A stretch of 35,167 bases of DNA, from positions 1-35,167 of the forward strand of contig JACCWD010000161.1 of NCBI GenBank assembly GCA_013697825.1, written 5' to 3'. Source of the stretch: Rubrobacter sp. Lineage in GTDB: Bacteria; Actinomycetota; Rubrobacteria; Rubrobacterales; Rubrobacteraceae. Positions 16,701-24,192 of the stretch are shown piece by piece. How positions within the stretch are numbered: position 1 is the stretch's first letter; the number at the start of each line of letters is the position of its first letter. The notes under the pieces were generated by a model that saw only the letters and a list, made by a program, of their open reading frames with translations, did not search any database and was not told the origin of the DNA. The position numbers and the translations under genes are program-made.

Positions 16701-17870
16701 TCAATGACCGCCGCTTTTGCCGATGCGGGAGATGCGATCCATGTACGCCCCGTATGAGACCCGGATGTCGGTCATGTTGTCGGAGCCGAACTTGTCGAGG
16801 AAGACCTCCGCGAGGACGACGGCGACCATCGCCTCGCCGATCACGGCGGCGGCGGGGACGGCGCACGAGTCGGCCCGCTCCTTGAACGCCTTCGCTTCTT
16901 CACCCTTTGCGAGATCCACGGTTCGAAGCTGCTTGGAGATCGTGGATATGGGCTTCATCGCCGCCGAGACGACGACGGGTTCTCCGTTCGTCATGCCGCC
17001 TTCGAGGCCGCCGAGGCGGTTCGAGGCGCGGGCGATGGAGCCGTCTTCGAGGATGATCTCATCCTGAACCTCGCTGGAGCGGCGCTTGGCGACCTCGAAG
17101 CCCATCCCGACCTCGACGCCCTTCATCGCGTTTATGCCCATGAGGGCGGCGGCGAGCTTCGCGTCGAGCTTGTCGCGCCAGTCCACATACGAGCCGAGTC
17201 CGGGCGGGCATCCCTCGGCCACGACGACGAACTCCCCGCCGAGGGCGTCTCGGGCGTACCGGGCCTCGTCTATCTCGGCCTTCATCCGCTCGGAGACCTC
17301 CGGGTCGGGGCATCGAACCTCCGAGGAGTCGGCCTTCGCCGCGCCGAGGGCGGCGGCCTCCTTCTCCATCGCCGCCTTCCCGATACGGTACACCGCGCTG
17401 CTTATTTTTATGCCGAAGTCGGCGAGGAGTTTCCGGGCGACGCCCCCGGCGGCGACCCGGGCGGTCGTCTCGCGGGCGCTCGAGCGTTCGAGGATGTTCC
17501 GGAGGTCGTCCGTGGCGTATTTCTGCATCCCGGCGAGGTCGGCGTGGCCGGGCCTCGGGAGGGTGATCGCCTCGGGCGGGTCTTCGACGGGGGCGGGGCT
17601 CATGCGATGCTCCCAGCTCGCGTAATCCCGGTTCCGCACGAGCATCGCTATGGGCGAGCCGAGGGTGTATCCGTGGCGGACGCCGCCGAGGAACTCTATC
17701 TCGTCGGTCTCGATCTTTTGCCTGCCGCCGCGTCCGTATCCTTGCTGGCGGCGGGCGAGGTCGCGGTTCACGTCCTCGGCGAGGATACCGAGTCCGGCGG
17801 GGACGCCGTGGACGATGGTGACCTCGCCGGGGCCGTGGGACTCCCCTGCCGTCGAAAAGCTGAAATTCAA
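16701..17870 (-). CDS. aroC: Chorismate synthase
   Basis: This enzyme forms chorismate from EPSP using reduced FMN, the last common step to aromatic amino acids. The 389-residue protein has the N-terminal signature FSTAGESHGP (4-13) with its catalytic His. It also has RQQGYGRGGRQKIETD, the middle signature RSSARETTARVAAGGVARKLL (about 128-148), NRLGGLEGGMTNGEPVVVSAAMKP (split here for reading at about 287-310) and SDNMTDIRVSYGAYMDRI near the C-terminus. The start is TTG 17870, preceded by GAGGAAG; an in-frame stop excludes a start further back. It follows the PilP-like gene by 12 nt, so pilus and shikimate genes are probably cotranscribed. It is the first aro gene, and a long repeat spacer separates it from aroK. 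Confidence 0.98.
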   Translation of the reverse strand: MNFSFSTAGESHGPGEVTIVHGVPAGLGILAEDVNRDLARRQQGYGRGGRQKIETDEIEFLGGVRHGYTLGSPIAMLVRNRDYASWEHRMSPAPVEDPPEAITLPRPGHADLAGMQKYATDDLRNILERSSARETTARVAAGGVARKLLADFGIKISSAVYRIGKAAMEKEAAALGAAKADSSEVRCPDPEVSERMKAEIDEARYARDALGGEFVVVAEGCPPGLGSYVDWRDKLDAKLAAALMGINAMKGVEVGMGFEVAKRRSSEVQDEIILEDGSIARASNRLGGLEGGMTNGEPVVVSAAMKPISTISKQLRTVDLAKGEEAKAFKERADSCAVPAAAVIGEAMVAVVLAEVFLDKFGSDNMTDIRVSYGAYMDRISRIGKSGGH

Positions 17871-17882
17871 GTTATCGCTTCC

Positions 17883-18593
17883 TCACCTTCCATATGGGTC
17901 TTCGAGGTCGCCGCCGCTGTCGAAGAGGTTGTCGCCGGAGTCGGCCGGCGGAGCTTGCGGCGCGGGGGTTTGAGGCGCGGGGGTTTGCGGGGCGGGGGCT
18001 TGCGGAGCCTGTGATCCCGTGTCCTCCGTGCCCCCCGTGTCGGTGGGGTCTTCGCGGGGTGTCTGACCGTTCTCGTACTGGTCGTCCGCCGCCCCGCCTC
18101 CGGGAGCTCCGGTGGACGTGCCGCCGCCGGGATCCTGGAACCCGTCGTCCGCCGGGTCGCCGGGGTCGTCCGATATCGGGTCGTCCGTATCTTCGGCGGG
18201 GTCGTCCGCGGGGTCGTCGGCATCGGCGCCTTCGCCCGCGTCTCCGCCTGTGTCTTCTTGCTGCGTCGTGGATTCGGCGGTTTGGAAGAGTTGGCGGAAG
18301 GGGTCTTTCGACTGGTACGCGGCGTATGAGTCGGTGTTCGGGTTCTCGATCTCGGGGGTGGGCTGCGCGGCCCCCGCCCCCTCGGACTGGGCGACTTCGT
18401 TTTGGCTGGAGATGGGTTCGTCTTCGGGGGCGCCGACGAAGGAGCCGAACACGATCCACGCGAACACGAAGAGCGCGGCGACGGCGAGGACGGGCGGGAC
18501 GACTTTGTTGTCGCGGAGGAAGGTCTCCCAAAAACCGACCGCGAGCACGGTGACGCGCCTCACGGGCCAAAGCCCGGCGAGTTTACCGATCAT
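17883..18593 (-). CDS. PilP-like single-pass membrane protein with disordered acidic/proline-rich tail
   Basis: A 236-residue protein in the slot after pilO. One transmembrane helix lies at about residues 33-52 (VVPPVLAVAALFVFAWIVFG) after a basic N-terminus. After the helix there is a short conserved-looking segment with SKDPFRQLF (about 96-104), reminiscent of the (R/K)DPF element of PilP/GspC proteins. The rest is low complexity: Asp/Gly/Glu-rich (about 110-160), then Gly/Ala-rich, then the Pro repeat APQTPAPQTPAPQAP (about 202-216). This tail is encoded by short DNA repeats at 17960-18005. The canonical beta domain of PilP is missing. The ATG lies 4 nt after the pilO stop. The PilP relation rests on position and one motif, so it is tentative. 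Confidence 0.6.
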   Translation of the reverse strand: MIGKLAGLWPVRRVTVLAVGFWETFLRDNKVVPPVLAVAALFVFAWIVFGSFVGAPEDEPISSQNEVAQSEGAGAAQPTPEIENPNTDSYAAYQSKDPFRQLFQTAESTTQQEDTGGDAGEGADADDPADDPAEDTDDPISDDPGDPADDGFQDPGGGTSTGAPGGGAADDQYENGQTPREDPTDTGGTEDTGSQAPQAPAPQTPAPQTPAPQAPPADSGDNLFDSGGDLEDPYGR

Positions 18594-18597
18594 CGTC

Positions 18598-19299
18598 TCA
18601 CTCCTCCGTGACTGTCGTGGTTTCCGTCACCGTGGTGCCTTCCTCGTCCGTGTCCGTGTCGGCGGGGGCGGGGGAAATCGGGGCCGCGCCCCCGGTTCCG
18701 TCCTCGGGCTGGAAGTATACTTCGGCCTCTATCTCGACGCGGAGCAATCGCTCGACGCCGAGTTCCGAGAGGTCTTCCTCCCCCTCCTCCGGCTCTATCG
18801 GCTCGTAGGAAACGTTGTTCACCGTGACAAGCCGGGCCAGATCGTTGCTCCGCTGGAGGAAATCCTGCAAGTTTTCGTAGGTTCCCTCGAACGTCATTGT
18901 AACGGGAACTATGGAGTATGGGCCACCCCCCGGCGGCGGGCCGGGCGTGCCTGGCTCCGCAAGGAGCTGCGTCACCCCGGAGGCTTCGGCGATCTCCTCA
19001 ATTTGCACGAGGAAAGTCGGTATCTCCGGCTGCTCGGGGATGCGGCGGTTGAGTTCGAGTAATTGCTGCCCGAGCGGCCCGGCGTTTTGCTGGACGCGCT
19101 CGAGATCCTGGACGTCGGACCGCAACTGCACGAGCTGCGCCTCCTTCGCGTCCCGCTCCTCCGCGCTCGCCCCGAGCCGCGAAAGAAGCGGCCCGAGAAG
19201 GAGGAGATAAGCGAGAACCGCGACCACGAAGATCACAAGCCCCCCGAGAAGCAAAATGCTCCGGTTGTCCATCTCCCTGAAGTTGAAGCCGAGGTTCAT
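18598..19299 (-). CDS. pilO: Type IV pilus assembly protein PilO
   Basis: An inner-membrane alignment subcomplex protein that pairs with PilN. Its 233 residues show one N-terminal transmembrane helix (about 14-36, ILLLGGLVIFVVAVLAYLLL) and a coiled coil (about 43-80, EERDAKEAQLVQLRSDVQDL...). A ferredoxin-like domain follows with IPEQPEIPTFLVQIEEIAEASGV (read in two parts, about 86-108) and VTMTFEGTYENLQDFLQRSNDL, typical of PilO. The C-terminal 45 residues are acidic and Thr-rich (TDTDEEGTTVTETTTVTEE) and look disordered. The ATG overlaps the pilN stop by 4 nt. Confidence 0.87.
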   Translation of the reverse strand: MNLGFNFREMDNRSILLLGGLVIFVVAVLAYLLLLGPLLSRLGASAEERDAKEAQLVQLRSDVQDLERVQQNAGPLGQQLLELNRRIPEQPEIPTFLVQIEEIAEASGVTQLLAEPGTPGPPPGGGPYSIVPVTMTFEGTYENLQDFLQRSNDLARLVTVNNVSYEPIEPEEGEEDLSELGVERLLRVEIEAEVYFQPEDGTGGAAPISPAPADTDTDEEGTTVTETTTVTEE

Positions 19300-20051
19300 G
19301 GACTCACCGCCCCCGCCACTCCGGTTTGACCCCCCGACGAATATTGCTCTTCGATCGCCGAGCCGACCTGCCCCTCGGTGGGATATTGCTCCTCGGCGGC
19401 GGAGGCCGGGGGGTCGTCGCCGCCGATGCGGGCCTCCGAGCCGTTCGCTCCGACCTCGGTGACGAGCTCGGAGCTAATCTCGAAGTCGAGGGCGGGTTCG
19501 CTGTATGTATCGCGGTCGAGCTCGGCGAGGTCGAGCTGCGCGCTGGCGAGAAAGCGGAGCGTGTTCATCCGCACCACGAAGTCCGCGATGTTCGTATAGT
19601 CCGGCTCGGAAAGCCCGGTGAACGTTACAGCCCCGCGAGGCTCGAGGATCTGGTCGAGGGGCGCGTCCACATCCACGGGCGACGCCTGCGCGGCGAGCCC
19701 CTCCAGCGAAGTCGCCTCCGGTATGACGAACGCCAATCCCCGCAAGAACTGCGACCACGCGAACCGGGTGCGGACGATGCCGTCGGCGACGGGCCTCTTC
19801 GCGGCGATGTCGTCCTCGAGCTGGGCGAAGGGCGCAAGCTCCGCGAGCCGCGCGTTTTGCATCGCTATCTCCTCGTCGAGCTCGGCCACCCGGTTCTCGA
19901 CCATGTATATGCGGAGGAGGCAGAAAATGGTGATGACCGCGATGATGACGAGCACGAGCGCGCCGCTCGCGAGGAGTATGGCGAACGGCCCTCCTTGAAG
20001 GGAGAGGCCCCTCCGACGCTCCTCCGGCGGGAGGAGGTTTATGCGCCTCAC
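19296..20051 (-). CDS. pilN: Type IV pilus assembly protein PilN
   Basis: PilN bridges cytoplasmic PilM and periplasm-side PilO. The 251-residue product begins with the diagnostic cytoplasmic peptide RRINLLPPEERRR (2-14), which in other species docks into PilM. A transmembrane helix follows (about 24-48, AILLASGALVLVIIAVITIF), then a short coiled coil (VENRVAELDEEIAMQNARLAE). The alpha/beta domain contains AVTFTGLSEPDYTNIADFVVRM. The last about 45 residues are Glu/Gly/Ser-rich with EEQYPTEG and EEQYSSGG repeats. The start is GTG, about 100 nt after pilM with nothing notable between. The stop overlaps pilO (ATGA). Confidence 0.88.
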   Translation of the reverse strand: MRRINLLPPEERRRGLSLQGGPFAILLASGALVLVIIAVITIFCLLRIYMVENRVAELDEEIAMQNARLAELAPFAQLEDDIAAKRPVADGIVRTRFAWSQFLRGLAFVIPEATSLEGLAAQASPVDVDAPLDQILEPRGAVTFTGLSEPDYTNIADFVVRMNTLRFLASAQLDLAELDRDTYSEPALDFEISSELVTEVGANGSEARIGGDDPPASAAEEQYPTEGQVGSAIEEQYSSGGQTGVAGAVSP

Positions 20052-20151
20052 AGAATCGTCCCCCGGCCCGACCGTGCCACTTCATCCGGCGATCTCGCCG
20101 GGCGGGCGTATATAGCTTCGGCGAAGGCCGCCTCTTCGAGGGCATCCCCGT

Positions 20152-21750
20152 TCACTCGTCCTCCATGGCGAGTCCGAGCGAGATGGCGAGGACTGCCTCC
20201 ATCGCGCCGAGTTGCTCGTCGGAGACGTTGGAGCGGTTCGCGGCGAGCTTGGCCGCCGGACGCGCCCGCTCGGTCGCGACGCCGAGCAGATCCTCGATAT
20301 AGTTTTCGAGGCCGCGAACGAGCGCGCCCTCGCCGGAGATGAAGATCCGGGCCACCTCTCGCGCGTCCGAACGCGAGTTGTGGAACTCGACCGAACGCTG
20401 AACCTCCTCCGCCAGCCTCCCCGCCGCATCCTCCAACCCCCGCCGAACATCGTACATGAGCGCGGGATCCCAGCTAAGCTCCTCCGTCTTTGCCTCCCCG
20501 CCAACCACGCCCGCATCCTCGACATCCTCCCCGACGCCCCCATCCTCTTCGGATACGCCATCCCCGCCACCCGCCCCCTCGCCGGACTCGGTGTCCGACT
20601 CGCCGTCGGAAACTCCGTCTCCGCCTTCCGTCCCTTCGCGGCCATCCTCCCCGGCCCCGGAAACGTCGTCTCCGTCGTCCGTCGCTTCGCCGCCGCTCTC
20701 ACGGCCTCCGGAGCCGACAAATGACGCGCCGTCCGGAACCCCCTCTTCATCGTCGGACGTTCCCTCGGAGCCGTCCTCCCCGACGCCATCGTCGGCGAAC
20801 TCCGCGGCGCCGTCGTCGGCGGCTTCCGAAGACTCCTCGATTTCCTCCTCATCGCCCCGGACGGCGGACGGGTCTATTTCCAGCGTATCGTCGACTTCGG
20901 AGCCTCCGCCGTCGGCCTCACCTTCACCTTCCGGTTTATATGCGTCGAGAGCCAAAGTCTCGGCTTCGCTCGAAGATTCAACGCGGTCTTCGTCGGCGTC
21001 GTGGAGGAAGGAGCCGATGTTCGCCCTCGGGTTGAGGGCTTGCCTGTCGGCTTCGTCGGCTTCGATGTTGGCGGCTTCGGCGACGGCTTGGGAGAAGTCG
21101 CGGAAGCCGAGGGGGATGAATTGGGTGAGGGTCGGCATGCGGTTTTGGACGATGACGAGATTCGATATCTCGGTTCCGATGTCGAGGAGGAGGACGGTCT
21201 CTTCGTTGTCGAAGAGGGCGTCGGGGAGGGCGGAGCGCATGAGGGCGAGGGCTTTCACGTCAATGCCCGCCGGACGGAGGCCGCCGGACCGGGCGGCGGT
21301 CGTGTAACCGGAGATCATGTCCCTATGGGCGGCGACGAGGAGGACGCGGTCTTCGTCGGGGTTTTCGGTGGAGGGGCCGAGGACGAGGTGGTCGAGGACG
21401 GCGTCGTCGAGGGGGATCGGGATGTGTTCCTCGGCCTGGAAGCCCATCGCGCTGGCGAGATCTTCGGGACTGAGGCGCGGAAAATCCACGAAGCGGACGA
21501 TCACGTTCCTCCCGGCGACCCCGAGGACGACGGACTTTCCCCGGAAGGAGTGGAGATCCCAGAATTCCTTTATCTCCTTCGCGAGCATCTCCGAGTCGGC
21601 GACCTCGCCCTCGATAATCGCGCCTTCGGGGAGCTTATGGTATCCGACGTGTTTGAGGACGAAACCGTCGGCGGCTTTGGAGATCTGGACGGCCTTTATG
21701 GCCCCCCGATCCACATCCATGCCGATGGCCTCCCCCCGGAACCTCTCCAT
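20152..21750 (-). CDS. pilM: Type IV pilus assembly protein PilM with large acidic insert
   Basis: PilM is an actin-like cytoplasmic ATPase-fold protein that anchors PilN. The N-terminus has IGMDVDRGAIKAVQISK (9-25), then the family's VVLGVAGRNVIVRFVDFPRL, LASAMGFQAEEHIPIPLDDA and LLLDIGTEISNLVIV (187-201). Residues about 427-532 complete the fold: VRRGLEDAAGRLAEEVQRSVEFH, IFISGEGALVRGLENYI and an ISLGLAMEDE end. Between them, residues about 251-425 are a Glu/Asp/Gly/Ser-rich, probably disordered insert that brings the protein to 532 residues against about 350 for typical PilM. The ATG has GGAGGG 9 nt upstream. It is first in the pilM-N-O order; no pilin, PilB, PilC, PilT or secretin is in the window. 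Confidence 0.92.
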   Translation of the reverse strand: MERFRGEAIGMDVDRGAIKAVQISKAADGFVLKHVGYHKLPEGAIIEGEVADSEMLAKEIKEFWDLHSFRGKSVVLGVAGRNVIVRFVDFPRLSPEDLASAMGFQAEEHIPIPLDDAVLDHLVLGPSTENPDEDRVLLVAAHRDMISGYTTAARSGGLRPAGIDVKALALMRSALPDALFDNEETVLLLDIGTEISNLVIVQNRMPTLTQFIPLGFRDFSQAVAEAANIEADEADRQALNPRANIGSFLHDADEDRVESSSEAETLALDAYKPEGEGEADGGGSEVDDTLEIDPSAVRGDEEEIEESSEAADDGAAEFADDGVGEDGSEGTSDDEEGVPDGASFVGSGGRESGGEATDDGDDVSGAGEDGREGTEGGDGVSDGESDTESGEGAGGGDGVSEEDGGVGEDVEDAGVVGGEAKTEELSWDPALMYDVRRGLEDAAGRLAEEVQRSVEFHNSRSDAREVARIFISGEGALVRGLENYIEDLLGVATERARPAAKLAANRSNVSDEQLGAMEAVLAISLGLAMEDE

Positions 21751-21983
21751 CGCCTATGACCCTCCGGGACAAGTCGCTTCGCTCGCCGGGAGTCGGGACG
21801 TTCTCGACTCGCTCTCCCTCGGTGCTTTCTCTTTCGCGCCCGACGAACCCTCGTCGAGAGCGGAGGGCGGCGATGTCGGTGCGGGGTCGGAAGCCGTGCT
21901 TTTCCCGACTCCCGACTCCCGAAGGGGGCGAAGCGACGCGACCTCCCGACTCGCGGCGAGCGAAGAGAGAAGACTCCCGGCAT
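21751..21983. repeat. Spacer with dispersed palindromic repeat copies (pilM upstream)
   Basis: This 233-nt spacer holds one copy of the CGCTTCGCTC...GGGAGTCGGGA element at 21775-21798. A longer cluster at 21903-21953 has TCCCGACTCCCGACTCCCG and GCGACGCGA. The same words are found at 6774-7153, 28751-28774 and 30708-30760. No ORF or clear promoter is visible. Confidence 0.55.
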
Positions 21984-22592
21984 TCATGGACTGTCCCTCC
22001 GCCCGATGTGCTCGAGTGCTTCGATCATCGCCCCGCCCGGCACGCTCGCCTTCCGCCCGACGCCGGAGTTGTGGCCGAGGAACACCCTCGCCCCGACCCT
22101 CGCCCCGGAACCCACGACCGCCCCGGCGGAGACCCACGCCCCCGCGCCGACCTCCGCGTCGCGGTCCACGACGGAACCCGGCCCGAGGAAGCTATGGCTC
22201 CCGACCGCCGCGTCGGGATGCACGACCGCCCCCGCCGCGAGAACCGACCCGTCCCCGACGCGGGCGACGCCGGACACGTACGCGAGCGGGTGTATCGCGG
22301 TGAAGAAGCGTCCGCCGAGAGACCGAATGGAGTTCGCGATGCGGAGACGGGCCTCGCTGTCCGTGATCGCGACGACGACGTACGCGCTTTCGATGGAGAG
22401 CATGCTTTTGAGCATCGCCACGTCGCCGAGGATGGGGACGCCGCGGACCTTCCCCGGAAGCGCGGCGTGGGCATCGTCGTAGAAGCCCATCACACGGTCG
22501 CCGAAGCCGCTCGCGAGGAGGATGTCGAGGGCGAGGCGACCATAGCCGCCTGCGCCGACGATCACAACCCTCATCTCTTCGATTGCGTCCAC
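21984..22592 (-). CDS. NeuD/PglD-type sugar O-/N-acyltransferase
   Basis: A 202-residue enzyme with an N-terminal Rossmann-like PglD domain (MRVVIVGAGGYGRLALDIL, starting at residue 7; GFYDD around residue 36; SAYVVVAITDSEARL around 88). A left-handed beta-helix of hexapeptide repeats follows (about 115-190, GDGSVLAAGAVVHPDAAVG, VGAGAWVSAGAVVGSGARVG). Homologues acetylate sialic acid or a UDP-amino sugar using acetyl-CoA. I choose the GTG at 22592 because GAGG sits 8 nt before it; the ATG at 22574 lacks a ribosome site. It precedes the pil genes, so a role in pilus or surface glycan modification is possible but not shown. Confidence 0.85.
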   Translation of the reverse strand: MDAIEEMRVVIVGAGGYGRLALDILLASGFGDRVMGFYDDAHAALPGKVRGVPILGDVAMLKSMLSIESAYVVVAITDSEARLRIANSIRSLGGRFFTAIHPLAYVSGVARVGDGSVLAAGAVVHPDAAVGSHSFLGPGSVVDRDAEVGAGAWVSAGAVVGSGARVGARVFLGHNSGVGRKASVPGGAMIEALEHIGRRDSP

Positions 22593-22767
22593 GCCCTGCG
22601 CCTCGACTTGCGGTTCAGGCGTGCGGGTGGCTACTTCGGGACCGCTTATGTCGCTCCTCCCCTAACGAGCTTTTGCCGGGCATTTGCGGCAGTTTAGCAC
22701 CGCCTCTGTCATCTTGCGCCTATACATACATCAAACGCAAACCCAGCCAACCACGATACTTTAAAAG
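22593..22767 (-). promoter_or_regulatory. Possible promoter spacer ahead of the acyltransferase and pil genes
   Basis: The 175-nt gap is more AT-rich than its surroundings near the fmt end (about 22715-22770), with TATAGG- and TTGGCT-like words on the minus strand about 17-18 nt apart. This is weak sequence support for a promoter driving the acyltransferase-pil-aro block. No terminator hairpin after fmt was found. Confidence 0.3.
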
Positions 22768-23694
22768 TTATTCGCCCCCACGTAAAGAACCCCCGATCTC
22801 GTTCCCCCGAAGAAACTCCCTCGCCGAAAGCCTCTTCCCCCCCGGCGTCTGCAATTCAAGCACCTCCACCACCCCATCCCCGCAACCAACGAAAATTCCC
22901 CCGTTTTCCACGGAAATCTCCCCCGATCGAAGCTCGGCATCCCGCCCCTCGGCTACCCGAGTGCGCCAAACTTTGATCGGCCCGTCGAAGCCCTCGTTGT
23001 AAGCCCTCGCCCCGATCCTCGGCGAAAGCGCCCGAACCACGTTATGAACCTCGCCCGCCGACGAGCCGAAATCCAAAGCCTGATCCTCACCCGAAACTTT
23101 AGAAGCATATGTTGCTTTAAGACTGTCCTGTCTGATGAGGGTGAGCTTCGCATCCTCAAGCAAACCCAAAACCTCGATCATAGCTTCAGCCCCGAGCGAA
23201 GCGAGTGCTTCGGTGAGTTCCCCGGCGTTCATGTCGGGGGGTATGGGGGTGGTTTTCCGGAGGGCGATGTCTCCGGTGTCGAGTCCTTCGTCCATCTTCA
23301 TTATGGTGACGCCGGACTCTTTTTCGCCGTCCATGATGGCGCGTTCGATCGGGGCGGCCCCGCGGTATTTCGGGAGGAGCGATGCGTGGACGTTCCACGA
23401 GTCGAGGCGTGCCGCGTAAAGGGTGTCGGGGCGGAGTATTTGCCCGTACGCGGCAACGACGAGGGCGTCGTGGACCGAGATCGCGTCGGTCGCCTCGGAG
23501 ATCCGTTCGGGCTGGAGGAGCGGGATGTCCGCTTCGCGGGCGAGTTCGGCGACGGGCGGCGGAATTGTTTTGCGGCCCCGGCCCCGCCGGGAGTCGGGCT
23601 GGGAAACGACGAGTCCGACATCATGCTTCGAGTCGAGGAGACCGTGGAGGATGGTCGCGGCGAAGTCCGGGGTTCCGGCGAAGGCCACTTTCAA
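22768..23694 (-). CDS. fmt: Methionyl-tRNA formyltransferase
   Basis: This enzyme formylates initiator Met-tRNA using 10-formyl-THF. The 308-residue protein begins LKVAFAGTPDFAATIL (TTG start overlapping the def stop as TTGA). It has VSQPDSRRGRG, the catalytic region VVAAYGQILRPDTL (about 87-100) and the formyl-THF motif NVHASLLPKYRGAAPIERAI (about 108-127). GVTIMKMDEGLDTGDIAL (about 134-151) follows. The C-terminal domain shows ALDFGSSAGEVHNVVRALSP. I reject the longer frame upstream of 23694, which lies inside def and is Arg/Pro-rich. It pairs functionally with def, the enzyme that removes the formyl group. Confidence 0.97.
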   Translation of the reverse strand: MKVAFAGTPDFAATILHGLLDSKHDVGLVVSQPDSRRGRGRKTIPPPVAELAREADIPLLQPERISEATDAISVHDALVVAAYGQILRPDTLYAARLDSWNVHASLLPKYRGAAPIERAIMDGEKESGVTIMKMDEGLDTGDIALRKTTPIPPDMNAGELTEALASLGAEAMIEVLGLLEDAKLTLIRQDSLKATYASKVSGEDQALDFGSSAGEVHNVVRALSPRIGARAYNEGFDGPIKVWRTRVAEGRDAELRSGEISVENGGIFVGCGDGVVEVLELQTPGGKRLSAREFLRGNEIGGSLRGGE

Positions 23695-24191
23695 GCGGGG
23701 GTCCGACCGACGAGGCGCTCGCGAAGCTCGCGCATCGCGGCATTCCGGCTCTCGCGGTCGGTCCGGTCGAGGATGAGGATGCCGTCGAGATGGTCTATCT
23801 CGTGCTGGAAAATGCGGGCGAGATGTCCCTCCGCTTCCACTTCGACCGGGTTTCCCTCCGCGTCGAAGCCCGTTACGCGGACTTTCGTGGGGCGCTCGAT
23901 GTCCACGGGGATGTTCGGGATCGAGAGGCATCCCTCGGCGAGGGTCTCCTTCTCATCCGACGACTCCTCGATGACGGGGTTCACGAAGACGTAGTCCTCC
24001 TCCTCGAAGGAGGCGACGAAGACGCGCTGGAGGCGTCCGACCTGGTTTCCGGCGAGGCCGGCTCCTTCTTGTTCGCTCATCGTCTCAAACATCTCCTCGA
24101 CGAGCTTCTCGAGGGAGTCGTCGAAGTTCTTGACGGGTGCGGCCCGGGATTTGAGTACCGGGTCTCCGAACGTCCTCACATCGAGCGCCAT
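23691..24191 (-). CDS. def: Peptide deformylase
   Basis: A Fe2+-type metallohydrolase that removes the N-formyl group from nascent proteins. Its 166 residues hold the three family motifs in order: GAGLAGNQVG (about 43-52, usually GxGLAAxQ), EGCLSIP (about 86-92, metal Cys) and QHEIDHLDGIL (about 128-138, HExxH). One base separates its start from the priA stop (24193), and its stop overlaps fmt by 4 nt. The second Ala of GLAAxQ is Gly here, a mild departure. Start ATG 24191 (MALDVRTFGDPVLKS) fits the family. Confidence 0.97.
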   Translation of the reverse strand: MALDVRTFGDPVLKSRAAPVKNFDDSLEKLVEEMFETMSEQEGAGLAGNQVGRLQRVFVASFEEEDYVFVNPVIEESSDEKETLAEGCLSIPNIPVDIERPTKVRVTGFDAEGNPVEVEAEGHLARIFQHEIDHLDGILILDRTDRESRNAAMRELRERLVGRTPA

Positions 24192-24192
24192 G

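Noticed and set aside
22620-22720. Short Cys-containing leader peptide ORF (about 16 codons) before the acyltransferase gene
   Set aside because: It has no ribosome site of its own and no run of codons suggesting attenuation; such short frames are expected by chance.
23695-23931. 79-codon extension of Fmt
   Set aside because: It overlaps def on the same strand in another frame and is Arg/His/Pro-rich. The TTG at 23694 gives the normal Fmt length and a TTGA overlap.
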